Source: an uncultured Pelagibacteraceae bacterium (GTDB lineage: Bacteria > Pseudomonadota > Alphaproteobacteria > Pelagibacterales > Pelagibacteraceae). Taken from it: 64,000 bases of DNA. Each line of letters opens with the position of its first letter. Within the stretch, counting starts at the first letter, position 1. This document shows positions 1-9,324 of the stretch, in pieces. The notes beneath the pieces were generated by a model. The model ran no database searches, was not told the origin of the DNA, and worked only from the letters and a program-made list of their open reading frames with translations. A program made the translations under genes and the position numbers. The stretch spans positions 1 through 64,000 of the forward strand of contig CAJQTC010000005.1 of the NCBI GenBank assembly GCA_905618885.1. The letters are read 5' to 3'.

Positions 1-77
1 TTTGTATAACAATTTCTGGATCTCTTAATAACGGAGAAAATAAAAGTATTAGCTGGGAGTTAAAAAGAAATAATTAG
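1..77 (+). CDS. C-terminal fragment of upstream ORF, possibly heparinase II/III family protein
   Basis: Open frame CITISGSLNNGENKSISWELKRNN* ending at 75-77, 2 nt before purH; family guessed from the usual alphaproteobacterial heparinase-purH order. Confidence 0.45.
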   Translation, partial: CITISGSLNNGENKSISWELKRNN

Positions 78-79
78 AT

Positions 80-1630
80 ATGAAACAAAAAATTAAGACA
101 GCTTTAATATCAGTATCAGATAAGGAGAATCTATCCATAATACTTAAAACACTAAATAAATATAAAGTTAAAATTATAAGCTCTGGTGGAACTTATAAGT
201 CGATTAAACAATTAGGTTATCATTGCACTGAAGTATCTGCTTACACGGGATTTAAAGAAATGTTGGATGGACGTGTAAAAACTTTACACCCAAAAATTCA
301 TGCCGGTATCCTGCATGATCGATCTAATAAAAAACACACGCAAGAAATGACTAAACAAAAATTTCCATCTTTAGATTTAATTATTGTTAATTTTTATCCT
401 TTTCAAAAAATTATAACTAATTCAAAAAATGACAAAGAAATTATTGAAAATATTGATATTGGAGGGCCTACTATGGTAAGAGCTGCAGCAAAAAATTTTA
501 AAAATGTTTTAATAGTTACAAATAAAAGTGATTATTATGATTTAGCAAATGAAATTGAAAAAAATAACGGTAAAACAACATTAAATTTTAGAGAGTATAT
601 GTCAAGTAAAGCCTTTGGTTTAACCGCTTATTACGATTCGATGATTGCTAATTGGTTCAATCAAAAATTAAATATTAAATTTCCCGAAAGAAAAACAATT
701 TTTGGTCGTAGATTTAAAAAACTAAGATATGGTGAAAATCCACATCAGAAAAGTTCTTTATACATAAATGATTACAATGATAAAGGGACAGGTCTAGATC
801 AATTAGGTGGTAAAGATCTTAGTTATAATAATTATAATGATATTTTTACTTCCTTAGAAATCCTAGCTTCTTTTAAAAAAAATACAGCCACTGTAATTGT
901 TAAGCATGCTAATCCTTGTGGTGTTTCGATTAACAAATCACCTATAGTATCTTTTAATAATGCTTTCGCTTGTGATCCTATTAGTGCATTTGGAGGTGTC
1001 ATAGCTTGTAATTTTAAAATTAATAAAGTAATTGCACTTAAATTAAATAAAAAATTTATAGAGGTTATTTTGGCTAAAGGTTTTGAAAAAGATGCACTTA
1101 ATATTTTAAAACAAAAGAAAAATTTAAGGATTGTAGATATTTCAAAATATAAACAGAAAAAACAGACATCAATTAAAGCATTTGATGGATCATTTTTGTT
1201 GCAAGAAAAAGATAAGTCTATTTTTAATAAAAGGGATTTAAAATTTGTTACGAAAAATAAGCCAACATTACTGGAATTAAAGGAAATAGAATTTGCTTTT
1301 AATATTGCAAAATATGTTAAATCGAATGCAATTGTGCTTACTAATAATTTTTCAACCATTGGAATCGGTGCAGGTCAACCAAGTCGTCTGGATAGTTGTA
1401 AAATTGCCCTACAAAAGGCAAAGCTATTTCAAGCTAGCAAAATTAAAAATTCAATAGCATCTTCAGACGCTTTTTTTCCTTTTGCTGACGGAGTGCTCTC
1501 ATTGATCTCAGCTGGTGTAAGAATAATTGTTCAACCAGGAGGATCAATTAGAGATCAAGAAATTGTGAGTGTTGCCAACAAAGCTAAAGCAAAAATGGTT
1601 TTCACTGGTGTCCGACATTTTAACCACTAA
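80..1630 (+). CDS. purH: Bifunctional AICAR formyltransferase/IMP cyclohydrolase
   Basis: ORF 516 aa; MGS-like N-terminus (ALISVSDKENL, LDGRVKTLHPKIHAGIL) and AICARFT motifs (LRYGENPHQ, VKHANPCGV). Confidence 0.97.
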   Translation: MKQKIKTALISVSDKENLSIILKTLNKYKVKIISSGGTYKSIKQLGYHCTEVSAYTGFKEMLDGRVKTLHPKIHAGILHDRSNKKHTQEMTKQKFPSLDLIIVNFYPFQKIITNSKNDKEIIENIDIGGPTMVRAAAKNFKNVLIVTNKSDYYDLANEIEKNNGKTTLNFREYMSSKAFGLTAYYDSMIANWFNQKLNIKFPERKTIFGRRFKKLRYGENPHQKSSLYINDYNDKGTGLDQLGGKDLSYNNYNDIFTSLEILASFKKNTATVIVKHANPCGVSINKSPIVSFNNAFACDPISAFGGVIACNFKINKVIALKLNKKFIEVILAKGFEKDALNILKQKKNLRIVDISKYKQKKQTSIKAFDGSFLLQEKDKSIFNKRDLKFVTKNKPTLLELKEIEFAFNIAKYVKSNAIVLTNNFSTIGIGAGQPSRLDSCKIALQKAKLFQASKIKNSIASSDAFFPFADGVLSLISAGVRIIVQPGGSIRDQEIVSVANKAKAKMVFTGVRHFNH

Positions 1631-1966
1631 TTAAATTTGATCAATTTTTGCAGCTATTATAAAATCATTTTCAGCTAAACCTTCAATAGCGTGGGTGGAG
1701 ATTTTAATTTTAGCATAACCCCAACCGAAGTGTATATCTGGATGGTGTCCTTCTAGTTCTGCAATTGAACTAACTTTATTTACAAATTCTTGGCTTTCAA
1801 TAAAATTTTGAAATTTAAAATTTTTTTCTAAATAGTGATTTTTGACCATATTGCTTTTAAGCTCCCATCCATCAACTTTGTTTAGGTATTTGTGAATTTC
1901 ACTTATGTCAAAAGGTGGTTTTTTAACTTCACCAGTAGTACATTTTTTTTTAAAAAGTTCATCCAT
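1631..1966 (-). CDS. phhB: 4a-hydroxytetrahydrobiopterin (pterin carbinolamine) dehydratase
   Basis: 111 aa; motif AELEGHHPDIHFGWGYAKIKISTHAIEGL. Confidence 0.9.
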   Translation of the reverse strand: MDELFKKKCTTGEVKKPPFDISEIHKYLNKVDGWELKSNMVKNHYLEKNFKFQNFIESQEFVNKVSSIAELEGHHPDIHFGWGYAKIKISTHAIEGLAENDFIIAAKIDQI

Positions 1967-1974
1967 CTTTTAAA

Positions 1975-2049
1975 TGGAGCGGGCAAAGGGGCTCGAACCC
2001 TCGACCTTCTCGTTGGCAACGAGACGCTCTACCACTGAGCTATGCCCGC
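1975..2049 (-). tRNA. tRNA-Gly(GCC)
   Basis: Minus strand GCGGGCATAGCTCAGTGGTAGAGCGTCTCGTTGCCAACGAGAAGGTCGAGGGTTCGAGCCCCTTTGCCCGCTCCA: 7-bp acceptor, D-arm, anticodon stem TCTCG/CGAGA with loop TTGCCAA, T-arm GTTCGAGCC, encoded CCA. Confidence 0.96.
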
Positions 2050-2109
2050 TTAGCATTTGTTTTGGCAATTTAACTACATAGAACAGAGAAAGCAAGATGA
2101 GTTGTTTAT

Positions 2110-3570
2110 TTATTTTCTTTTCATCAGCGGAAAAGCTAATGCGATTAGAGCTAAAATAAAAAAAGTTAAAGCTATGGGCCTAGTAAAAAACATTAACCAG
2201 TTTCCATCAAAAATTACTAAAGATTGCCTTAGTGTACCTTCTACAAGTTCTCCTAAAATTAAACCTATTATGACTGGTACTACAGAAAATCCATACCTTC
2301 TCATAAAAAATCCAACAACACCAAAAAATAACATTATCCATATGTCAATTATAGATTGATTTAGGGAATATGTTCCACATACCGATAAGGCAAATATCAT
2401 TGGCCATAAAATTTTATTTGGCACTAATGTGATTCTAGCAAAAAGCTTTGCCCCGAAAAAACCAAAAATAAAAAATAAAATATTAGAAATAAGCATAGCA
2501 CCAAAAATTCCATATAAAAATTCTGGTTGTTCTCTGAATAAGTCTGGCCCTGGTCTAACACCATGAATTATTAAACCAGTTAATATGACAGCTGTTGTTG
2601 CTGAGCCAGGTATTCCTAATGCTAAAGTTGGTACCATCGCTCCACCGGTTGCTGCATTGTTTGCAGCTTCAGCTCCGGCTATACCCTCTATAGATCCTTT
2701 ACCAAATTCATCAGGATTTTTTGACCATCGTTTTGCTTCAGAGTAACCGATCAAAGAAGCCACCGTTCCTCCTTCAGCTGGTAACACACCTATGAATGAA
2801 CCAATACCCGATGATCTTAAAATTGTTTTCCAAGTCAGTTTGTAATCACTAATAGTAGGTAGTTTCACAGCATTCAAAGCTACTCTTTTAAATACCTGAT
2901 CTAACATAGTTGATTGAGTTAAAAGCTCGCTAATAGCAAAAAGACCTACAACAACAGGTATAAAGCCTATTCCTTCTGTCAGTTCGTTTATTCCAAACGT
3001 GAATCGATCAATGGAAGTCATGAAATCTTTTCCTATAGTGGAAATTAAAATTCCAAATGATCCTGCAATTAAATTTTTAATTGGGCTGCCGTCGCCTATC
3101 GACGCTAACATTGTTAAACCAAAAATAGCTAAAGCAAAGTATTCCGGTTGACCAAACTCATAAGCTAGCTGGGCTAATAGTGGTGCAAAAAAAACTAATA
3201 CTATAACAGAAAATATACCTCCAATAGTACTTGAGACTGTTGCCATGCCTAATGCTCTGCCGGCTTCACCTTTTTGAGCTAATGGATAACCATCAAGGCA
3301 AGTTGCTGCTGCTGCAGGCGTTCCAGGTGTATTGATTAATATTGCTGTTATTGCTCCTCCATAAGTTCCCGCACAATAAATCGAAGTTAAAAGTATTATT
3401 GCAGATAAAGGTTCAAGGGTCATAGTAAAGGGTAAAATTAATGCACCCCCGGTTGTGGGGCCCAAACCTGGCAATACACCTAAAATCAAACCAAATAAGG
3501 TACCAAATATCAGCACCAACATTAGTTTTGCGCTAAACAAAGGGACCATCATTAAATATAAATTTTCCAT
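2110..3570 (-). CDS. tctA: Tripartite tricarboxylate transporter large permease subunit (TctA family)
   Basis: 486 aa, multi-TM; GLVLGVLPGLGPTTGGALILPF-type and GIPGSATTAVILTGLIIHGVRPGP motifs. Confidence 0.95.
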   Translation of the reverse strand: MENLYLMMVPLFSAKLMLVLIFGTLFGLILGVLPGLGPTTGGALILPFTMTLEPLSAIILLTSIYCAGTYGGAITAILINTPGTPAAAATCLDGYPLAQKGEAGRALGMATVSSTIGGIFSVIVLVFFAPLLAQLAYEFGQPEYFALAIFGLTMLASIGDGSPIKNLIAGSFGILISTIGKDFMTSIDRFTFGINELTEGIGFIPVVVGLFAISELLTQSTMLDQVFKRVALNAVKLPTISDYKLTWKTILRSSGIGSFIGVLPAEGGTVASLIGYSEAKRWSKNPDEFGKGSIEGIAGAEAANNAATGGAMVPTLALGIPGSATTAVILTGLIIHGVRPGPDLFREQPEFLYGIFGAMLISNILFFIFGFFGAKLFARITLVPNKILWPMIFALSVCGTYSLNQSIIDIWIMLFFGVVGFFMRRYGFSVVPVIIGLILGELVEGTLRQSLVIFDGNWLMFFTRPIALTFFILALIALAFPLMKRK

Positions 3571-3571
3571 A

Positions 3572-4081
3572 TTAATTATAATAAATATTAGTAATTATTC
3601 CTGAGGGAAATCTTAATCCTAGAATTGTCTCAAAAAAAACGAATACAATACATGGAAAAACAATGCTTACTAAAAATAAGTAAAAAATCCTTGTTTCGCC
3701 CCAAAAGTAAGCAACAAGCAGCGAAAGTAATGAAATTGCTAAAAAGAAATCTAAAGTTTTTGCAATAATAATAAATAAAATAAAACTATATAAAGTTTTA
3801 AAAAATGTATTAGGCAATATTTTTTCTGTTTTCCAGGGATTCTTTAAAGATAAAAAATAAACAATTAAAGTAAGAAAGATTATTAGCACCAATAATCCTT
3901 TAGGAAAGGTAGCTGGTTGTATTCCTCTATTTAATATTGGTGGAACAGCATCAAAAGAGAATGTTGTAAATAATAAAATTAAAGAAACAAAAATTATGAT
4001 AAACGAAACTTTAAATGAACTTTTTAAAAAAAAGGGCAAACTGCCTGCGTCCGCCCTTTTTTTATTTTGCACATTCTTCAT
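3572..4081 (-). CDS. tctB: Tripartite tricarboxylate transporter small permease subunit (TctB family)
   Basis: 169 aa, four predicted TM segments, located between tctC and tctA. Confidence 0.85.
   Translation of the reverse strand: MKNVQNKKRADAGSLPFFLKSSFKVSFIIIFVSLILLFTTFSFDAVPPILNRGIQPATFPKGLLVLIIFLTLIVYFLSLKNPWKTEKILPNTFFKTLYSFILFIIIAKTLDFFLAISLLSLLVAYFWGETRIFYLFLVSIVFPCIVFVFFETILGLRFPSGIITNIYYN
4027..4063 (-). terminator. Intrinsic-terminator/attenuator-like hairpin inside the 5' end of tctB
   Basis: Minus strand AAAAAAAGGGC-GGACGCAGGCAGTTT-GCCCTTTTTTTT between tctC and most of tctB. Confidence 0.65.
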
Positions 4082-4106
4082 TTTGTCGAATATGTAATTT
4101 CAAATA

Positions 4107-5066
4107 CTACTTAGTATAACCTAATGCTTTTAGCTGAGCGGTCATTTCTTTAAGCATTTCTTCCATTTGCTTACCCCACTCTTCAGCCCCGACAACACTA
4201 GTATCATCTAGTCCAATTTCTGTTAAGAAATTTTTGTAATAGTTATGGCCCATTGCTTTCATCATGCCATTCTCTAAGGTTTTTGCTCTGTCAGCTGAAA
4301 CACCTTTTTTTGTTACAAAACCTCTAACAGTAGAGAGTGACACTGGTATACCCATCTCTTTTGCTGTTGGTACTTTGCCTATTTTTGACATTCTTTTATT
4401 TGCTAACACTACTGAAACACAAAGTTTACCGTCATTGATTTCTGTTAGTGCCTCACCAAGATTTAAAACACCTACATCAATATCTCCTTTGATAAGGTTT
4501 GTTTTAATTGGTGCAACACCTTTGTAAGCAACAATTATCGGATCTTTTAGTTTTCCTTTTTTTGTAAAAGCAATAGCACTTACATCATCAATTCCACCTG
4601 TATGAGTCGTTCCATACTTTAGTGATTTAGACTTTTGAACTGATATAAATTTTTTTGCGTCTTTAATGTCTGACTTACAACTAACTACAAGTAGTTGAGG
4701 ATCATCTGTTCCTCTTGCTAAAGGTTGCATGTCACTTAATTTAACTTTAGTTTTTCCTAAAGCCATAGACACAGCATGACCTGTAGTCCATGTTAAAGTG
4801 TGCTGACCATCTGCAGGTAATGACATCATATAATCCATAGATGTAGCTCCTCCACCACCTTTTTTATTTACTAATTGCATGTCTTGTTTAAGGACTCTTC
4901 GAGCTCTTAAAAGCATCATTCTTGTAGTGACATCTGTACCACCACCAAAACCAGCATGTGTTATTGCTTGTATAGGATGATTGTCGGCTAGCGCCCATGA
5001 ACTTAAAAATGGAATTTCCACTATCAGAACAATTGCTGCTAACAAAGTTTTTAACGTTTTTTTCAT
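4107..5066 (-). CDS. tctC: Tripartite tricarboxylate transporter periplasmic substrate-binding protein (TctC/Bug family)
   Basis: 319 aa with signal peptide; HAGFGGGTDVTTRMM N-terminal motif; first gene of the tctCBA operon. Confidence 0.9.
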   Translation of the reverse strand: MKKTLKTLLAAIVLIVEIPFLSSWALADNHPIQAITHAGFGGGTDVTTRMMLLRARRVLKQDMQLVNKKGGGGATSMDYMMSLPADGQHTLTWTTGHAVSMALGKTKVKLSDMQPLARGTDDPQLLVVSCKSDIKDAKKFISVQKSKSLKYGTTHTGGIDDVSAIAFTKKGKLKDPIIVAYKGVAPIKTNLIKGDIDVGVLNLGEALTEINDGKLCVSVVLANKRMSKIGKVPTAKEMGIPVSLSTVRGFVTKKGVSADRAKTLENGMMKAMGHNYYKNFLTEIGLDDTSVVGAEEWGKQMEEMLKEMTAQLKALGYTK

Positions 5067-5141
5067 TTTTTACCCCTTGTTAATTTACTTTTTATTATTA
5101 AGAATTTAAACATAGTCTGGTATAAAGAGTCAAAAAGTTTT

Positions 5142-6140
5142 ATGGAAAACAATAGGCCAATAATTGGTATACTACTAGGAGACCCGTCCGGTATAGGTCC
5201 TGAGCTGATTTCAAAGCTTTTGCACCAGCAAGAAGTAAAGGAAGTAAATATTCTTATAATAGGTGAAAAAAACATTCTTCATGAAGCTGACAGGTTAACT
5301 GGATTTAATTCAGATTTAGAATATGTGAGTAGTCATGAACAGGTAAAATTTAATGGTAAAAATAAATTTTTTTTAGATATTTCAGAAGGTAAAAATAATA
5401 ACTATGTGATCTCTAAACCTTCTTCTGAGTCAGGACAAAGTGTTCTAAAAGCACTTAATTATGCTTTGGATTTAGCCAAGACGAAAAAAATCGACGCTAT
5501 AGTTTTTGCACCTTTTAATAAGACAAGTATGAAACTTGGTGGAAGTAAGTACCAAGACGAGCTTCATCTAATGGCTGACCGATTGAATGTTAAAAATTTC
5601 TTTTGTGAATTTAACGTAATTGATAATTTTTGGACCGCAAGAGTAACGTCTCATATACCAATTAAAGAAGTGCCCCAGCATATAAAAAAAGATAACATAA
5701 TGAAACCAATTAAATTAATTAACGAAGCAATGAAATTAAATGGGATTAAGAATCCTAGAGTAGCTGTTCAAGCACTTAATCCACATGCTGAATTTGGAGA
5801 TGAAGAGGAGCTAGAGATTATTCCAGCAATAAATGAGGCAAAAAGTTTAGGTATCAACGCAGATGGTCCTTTACCTTGTGATACCTCTTTTATTACATCT
5901 TTTAAAAATAAAAATCACGATTGTATTGTTGGAATGTACCATGATGCACTACAGTCAGGTCTTAAAGCTTTTGGTTTTGACAGAGGTATAACTGTTCAAG
6001 GTGGGCTACCTGTTCCTATAACTACTCCTGCACATGGAACTGCTTTTGATATAGCGGGGAAAAATATTGCTAATTTAGAACCAACTTTACAGTCTTTCAA
6101 AATTGTAGTTCAAATGTGCAAGAACAAAATTAATGAGTAA
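5142..6140 (+). CDS. PdxA-family NAD-dependent dehydrogenase (PdxA2-like)
   Basis: 332 aa; [23 protein letters not shown]-terminus, [44 protein letters not shown]-terminus. Confidence 0.88.
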   Translation: MENNRPIIGILLGDPSGIGPELISKLLHQQEVKEVNILIIGEKNILHEADRLTGFNSDLEYVSSHEQVKFNGKNKFFLDISEGKNNNYVISKPSSESGQSVLKALNYALDLAKTKKIDAIVFAPFNKTSMKLGGSKYQDELHLMADRLNVKNFFCEFNVIDNFWTARVTSHIPIKEVPQHIKKDNIMKPIKLINEAMKLNGIKNPRVAVQALNPHAEFGDEEELEIIPAINEAKSLGINADGPLPCDTSFITSFKNKNHDCIVGMYHDALQSGLKAFGFDRGITVQGGLPVPITTPAHGTAFDIAGKNIANLEPTLQSFKIVVQMCKNKINE

Positions 6141-7308
6141 AATAAAAAGCATCAAAACTTCAGTCTATCAATGGAAAGGAAAAACAGTTCCTCCACAAGG
6201 TAATTTTTGTACAAACGCCTCAGACGCACTATATGATAAATCAGATGCTATGGGATCTTTTAGATTCCATGAATGGTTAGTTTGTGAAATTGAAACTGAG
6301 GATGGAACAATAGGTATCGGGAATGCCGCTTTAGCACCGCGTGTTACTAAAATGGCGATAGATATATATTTGAAACCACTGGTTATAGGTGAAAGTCCTT
6401 TTGATTATAATTATATTTGGGAAAAAATGTATAGAAGAACTCACGCTTGGGGAAGAAAAGGAATTGGTATGGTGGCAATATCTGCAATAGATATTGCAAT
6501 TTGGGATTTGATAGGAAAACTTACTAAGCAGCCCGTCTTCAAATTACTAGGTGGAAGAACTAAAGAAAAAATACCTGTTTATGCCTCTAAACTTTATAGC
6601 CAACCTTTAAAAAATTTACAAAAAGAAGCTGAGTTATATAAATCTCAAGGTTTTACAATGTTCAAAATGAGATTTGGTTGGGGTCCAAAAGATGGAGCAG
6701 AGGGAATGAAAAAAAATATTCTGTTAGTAGAAGCTTTACGAGAAGTTATAGGTGAAGACACAGATCTTATGATGGATTGTTATATGGGATGGAATTTAGA
6801 TTACGCTAAAAGAATGATACCGAAATTAATGAAATTTAATCCAAGATGGCTAGAAGAACCTGTTATAGCTGATGATATTCATGGTTATGCAGAACTTAAC
6901 AATATGAATGCAATTCCAATTTCTGGTGGGGAACATGAGTTTAGTTTACTAGGATTTAGACAATTATTAGATTTAAAAGCAGTAAGCTACATCCAATACG
7001 ACACAAACAGAGTTGGTGGAATTACTGCTGCACACAAAATTAATGCATTAGCGGAAGCATACCAAATCCCTGTAGTGCCACATGCAGGTCAAATGCATAA
7101 TTATCATTTAACTATGTCAAATTTAAATTGTCCTATTTCAGAATTTTTTCCTGTGCATGATGTAGAAGTTGGCAATGAGTTGTTTTATTATATATTTGAT
7201 GGTGACCCAAAACCGGAGAATGGATTTATTGATCTTGATGACAATAAGCCAGGTCTCGGTCTGACAATTTCTAAAAAATTTAATAAAGATTTTAATATTA
7301 TTAGTTAA
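6133..7308 (+). CDS. Mandelate racemase/muconate lactonizing enzyme family protein (enolase superfamily, L-rhamnonate dehydratase-like)
   Basis: 391 aa; [50 protein letters not shown] motifs; start overlaps end of pdxA-like gene. Confidence 0.88.
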   Translation: MSKIKSIKTSVYQWKGKTVPPQGNFCTNASDALYDKSDAMGSFRFHEWLVCEIETEDGTIGIGNAALAPRVTKMAIDIYLKPLVIGESPFDYNYIWEKMYRRTHAWGRKGIGMVAISAIDIAIWDLIGKLTKQPVFKLLGGRTKEKIPVYASKLYSQPLKNLQKEAELYKSQGFTMFKMRFGWGPKDGAEGMKKNILLVEALREVIGEDTDLMMDCYMGWNLDYAKRMIPKLMKFNPRWLEEPVIADDIHGYAELNNMNAIPISGGEHEFSLLGFRQLLDLKAVSYIQYDTNRVGGITAAHKINALAEAYQIPVVPHAGQMHNYHLTMSNLNCPISEFFPVHDVEVGNELFYYIFDGDPKPENGFIDLDDNKPGLGLTISKKFNKDFNIIS

Positions 7309-7336
7309 ATTTACCAGAAAATAGAGTTTAGTACGT

Positions 7337-7376
7337 GTGATTGGCAATGAGGCACTCTACTACTGACCTGTATCCA
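7337..7376 (-). pseudogene. Decayed 5'-half tRNA-Gly(GCC) remnant
   Basis: Plus-strand ttggcaatgaggcactctactactgacct aligns to ttggcaacgagacgctctaccactgagct of the intact tRNA-Gly (about 24/29 identical by eye), mostly transitions; no T-arm or 3' acceptor. Confidence 0.7.
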
Positions 7377-7484
7377 TAAAATATAAATATTGTAGTACAT
7401 TAATTTTAAATAGGTCAAAATTTATAAATTTGACAAGATTGTCACTATGGTTAAGTCATATTTTCTATTATAATTTTAGTTATT

Positions 7485-8117
7485 ATGAAATTAAATTTAC
7501 CTAAGACTATTTCTGTTTTTCCACTAAGTGGGGTCATTTTCTTTCCAAAAACTAATTTGCCTTTAAATATTTTTGAACCTAGATACTTAACTTTAATAAA
7601 CGATTGTATTAAATCAAATAAGTATATGGGGATGATACAGACAAAAGATAATACATCTGATGTTTATTCGGTTGGTTGTCTTGGTAGAATTACAGAACAT
7701 AAAAAAACAAAAGACGGTAGAATGCTAGTAAACTTAACAGGCATAAACCGTTTTGAAATAATTTCAGAAATCAATAATGATAAGATTTATAGAGAATTTG
7801 AAGTATCTTATAAAAAATTTTCAGAAGATCAGGAGCCAGGGAGGGATCAAACAATAATGTTAGAAACAATTAAAGAAATATATGAAAAAACTAAAATATT
7901 TTTCAGAAAAAATGGATTGTTACTAAACTGGGCTGAATTTGAAAAACTAGATATAGATCAAAAAATTAATACTTTAGCAATGATTGCTCCTATATCTGAT
8001 GTAGAAAAACAAATAATTTTAGAGTCTATCAACGTTGATTCTAAAACAAAAATTTTGTCTAAAATAATAGAGTTTTATTTACATGAAAATTCCTCAGACA
8101 AAACGATTTTACAATAA
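7485..8117 (+). CDS. LON peptidase N-terminal (substrate-binding) domain protein
   Basis: 210 aa; VFPLSGVIFFPKTNLPLNIFEPRY motif, GCLGRITEHKKTKDGRMLVNLTGINRF. Confidence 0.9.
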   Translation: MKLNLPKTISVFPLSGVIFFPKTNLPLNIFEPRYLTLINDCIKSNKYMGMIQTKDNTSDVYSVGCLGRITEHKKTKDGRMLVNLTGINRFEIISEINNDKIYREFEVSYKKFSEDQEPGRDQTIMLETIKEIYEKTKIFFRKNGLLLNWAEFEKLDIDQKINTLAMIAPISDVEKQIILESINVDSKTKILSKIIEFYLHENSSDKTILQ

Positions 8118-9257
8118 TTAAAACAAAATTCCCTTGTCAGATATAGACTGACCTATTTTTTTAATAAAAGTAAATTTATTCATATTAATAAGTATTACTT
8201 TTTTTAACGAAGAAAAATATCTACTATCTTTAAAGAAAATATTTGTTAAATTTATTCCTAAACCAAGAAGATTATTTTCTGGTTTTCTTGAATTATAAAA
8301 ATCTTTTAAAATAAAACTATCTTTAATCAACAATCCAAGTTTTAATGATTTAGAAATTAATCCTTTTAATTTTTTTATGTCTCTTAAGACTAGATTAAAT
8401 CCTTGTCCTGCCATAGGGTGAACTGTATGCAAACCCTCTCCAAGAATAAGAACATTTCTTTTAAAATACTTTGTTTTTAAATTTAGATTAATTGGAAATG
8501 ACTTAATATTTGCAATATTTTTAATGCTTTTAGTTTTTAGTAAAATTCTGAGTTTTGCGCTTACAATTTTTTCTATATTTTTTTTATTTAAATTAAAAAA
8601 TTCTGTACCAACACTCCATACAACAGAAAATACTTTTTTCTTAAATGGTAAAATTGCAAGAGGTCCTTCTTTTAGAAAAAATTGGCTAGCATTTTCAAGT
8701 TTAATATTGTGCTTAACAATTGCAGTTAAAGCTAATTCTTCATAATTTTTTTCGATTGATCTTCCTTTCTCTATTGACGTATATAATTTTGAACGACCTC
8801 CTATACACAAAATTATTAAGTCATAGAATACTTTTTTCTTTTCATATGATATGAATCCCTCTTCATTATCAATACTATCAATATTTTTTCGAATTATTTT
8901 TATTTTATTTGTTGCTGAAATTTTTTTTTGTATTTTTTTTCTTAAGTCTTTATTTTGAAAAATATACATAGACTTTTTATTTTTTTCTTCAAAATTAAAA
9001 AAATTTACAATTTTTTCTTTGTCTTCAAAATATAAATTTATTTTTTTGCATGGCCAGAAAATATTTGGATTATTAAAATTTAAATTATCTTTAATGTATT
9101 GATAGTTGCTTTCAGAAATTGCTGTTGTTCTATTGTCTAAAAAAATTTTAGAACTATTGGAGTACAGGTCGATCTTTATATTTTCTTTACTTAATATTAT
9201 TGCTGTCGTTAAGCCAGCTAAACCGTCTCCTATAATGCAAATTTTTTGTTTGTTCAT
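8118..9257 (-). CDS. FAD-dependent ubiquinone biosynthesis hydroxylase (UbiH/COQ6 family)
   Basis: 379 aa; CIIGDGLAGLTTAIIL Rossmann motif and VLILGEGLHTVHPMAGQGFNLVLRDI motif. Confidence 0.88.
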   Translation of the reverse strand: MNKQKICIIGDGLAGLTTAIILSKENIKIDLYSNSSKIFLDNRTTAISESNYQYIKDNLNFNNPNIFWPCKKINLYFEDKEKIVNFFNFEEKNKKSMYIFQNKDLRKKIQKKISATNKIKIIRKNIDSIDNEEGFISYEKKKVFYDLIILCIGGRSKLYTSIEKGRSIEKNYEELALTAIVKHNIKLENASQFFLKEGPLAILPFKKKVFSVVWSVGTEFFNLNKKNIEKIVSAKLRILLKTKSIKNIANIKSFPINLNLKTKYFKRNVLILGEGLHTVHPMAGQGFNLVLRDIKKLKGLISKSLKLGLLIKDSFILKDFYNSRKPENNLLGLGINLTNIFFKDSRYFSSLKKVILINMNKFTFIKKIGQSISDKGILF

Positions 9258-9324
9258 ATTTAAAAAATTTTATCAGTTTAATAATAATGATACAAAGTAA
9301 ACTAAATGATTCGTTAAATGAATA

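Noticed and set aside
832-1359. 175-aa minus-strand ORF inside purH
   Set aside because: Antisense to a convincing purH; low-complexity Phe/Leu-rich translation typical of shadow ORFs in AT-rich genes.
2057-2359. 100-aa plus-strand ORF opposite the 3' end of tctA
   Set aside because: Overlaps conserved TctA coding sequence on the other strand; no recognisable domain.
7138-7347. 69-aa minus-strand ORF near the tRNA-Gly remnant
   Set aside because: Mostly antisense to the enolase-superfamily gene; compositionally a shadow ORF.
7430-7475. TTGACA followed by a TATAAT-like sequence upstream of the LON-domain gene
   Set aside because: Spacing between boxes is too long for a standard sigma-70 promoter; AT-rich background makes chance matches likely.
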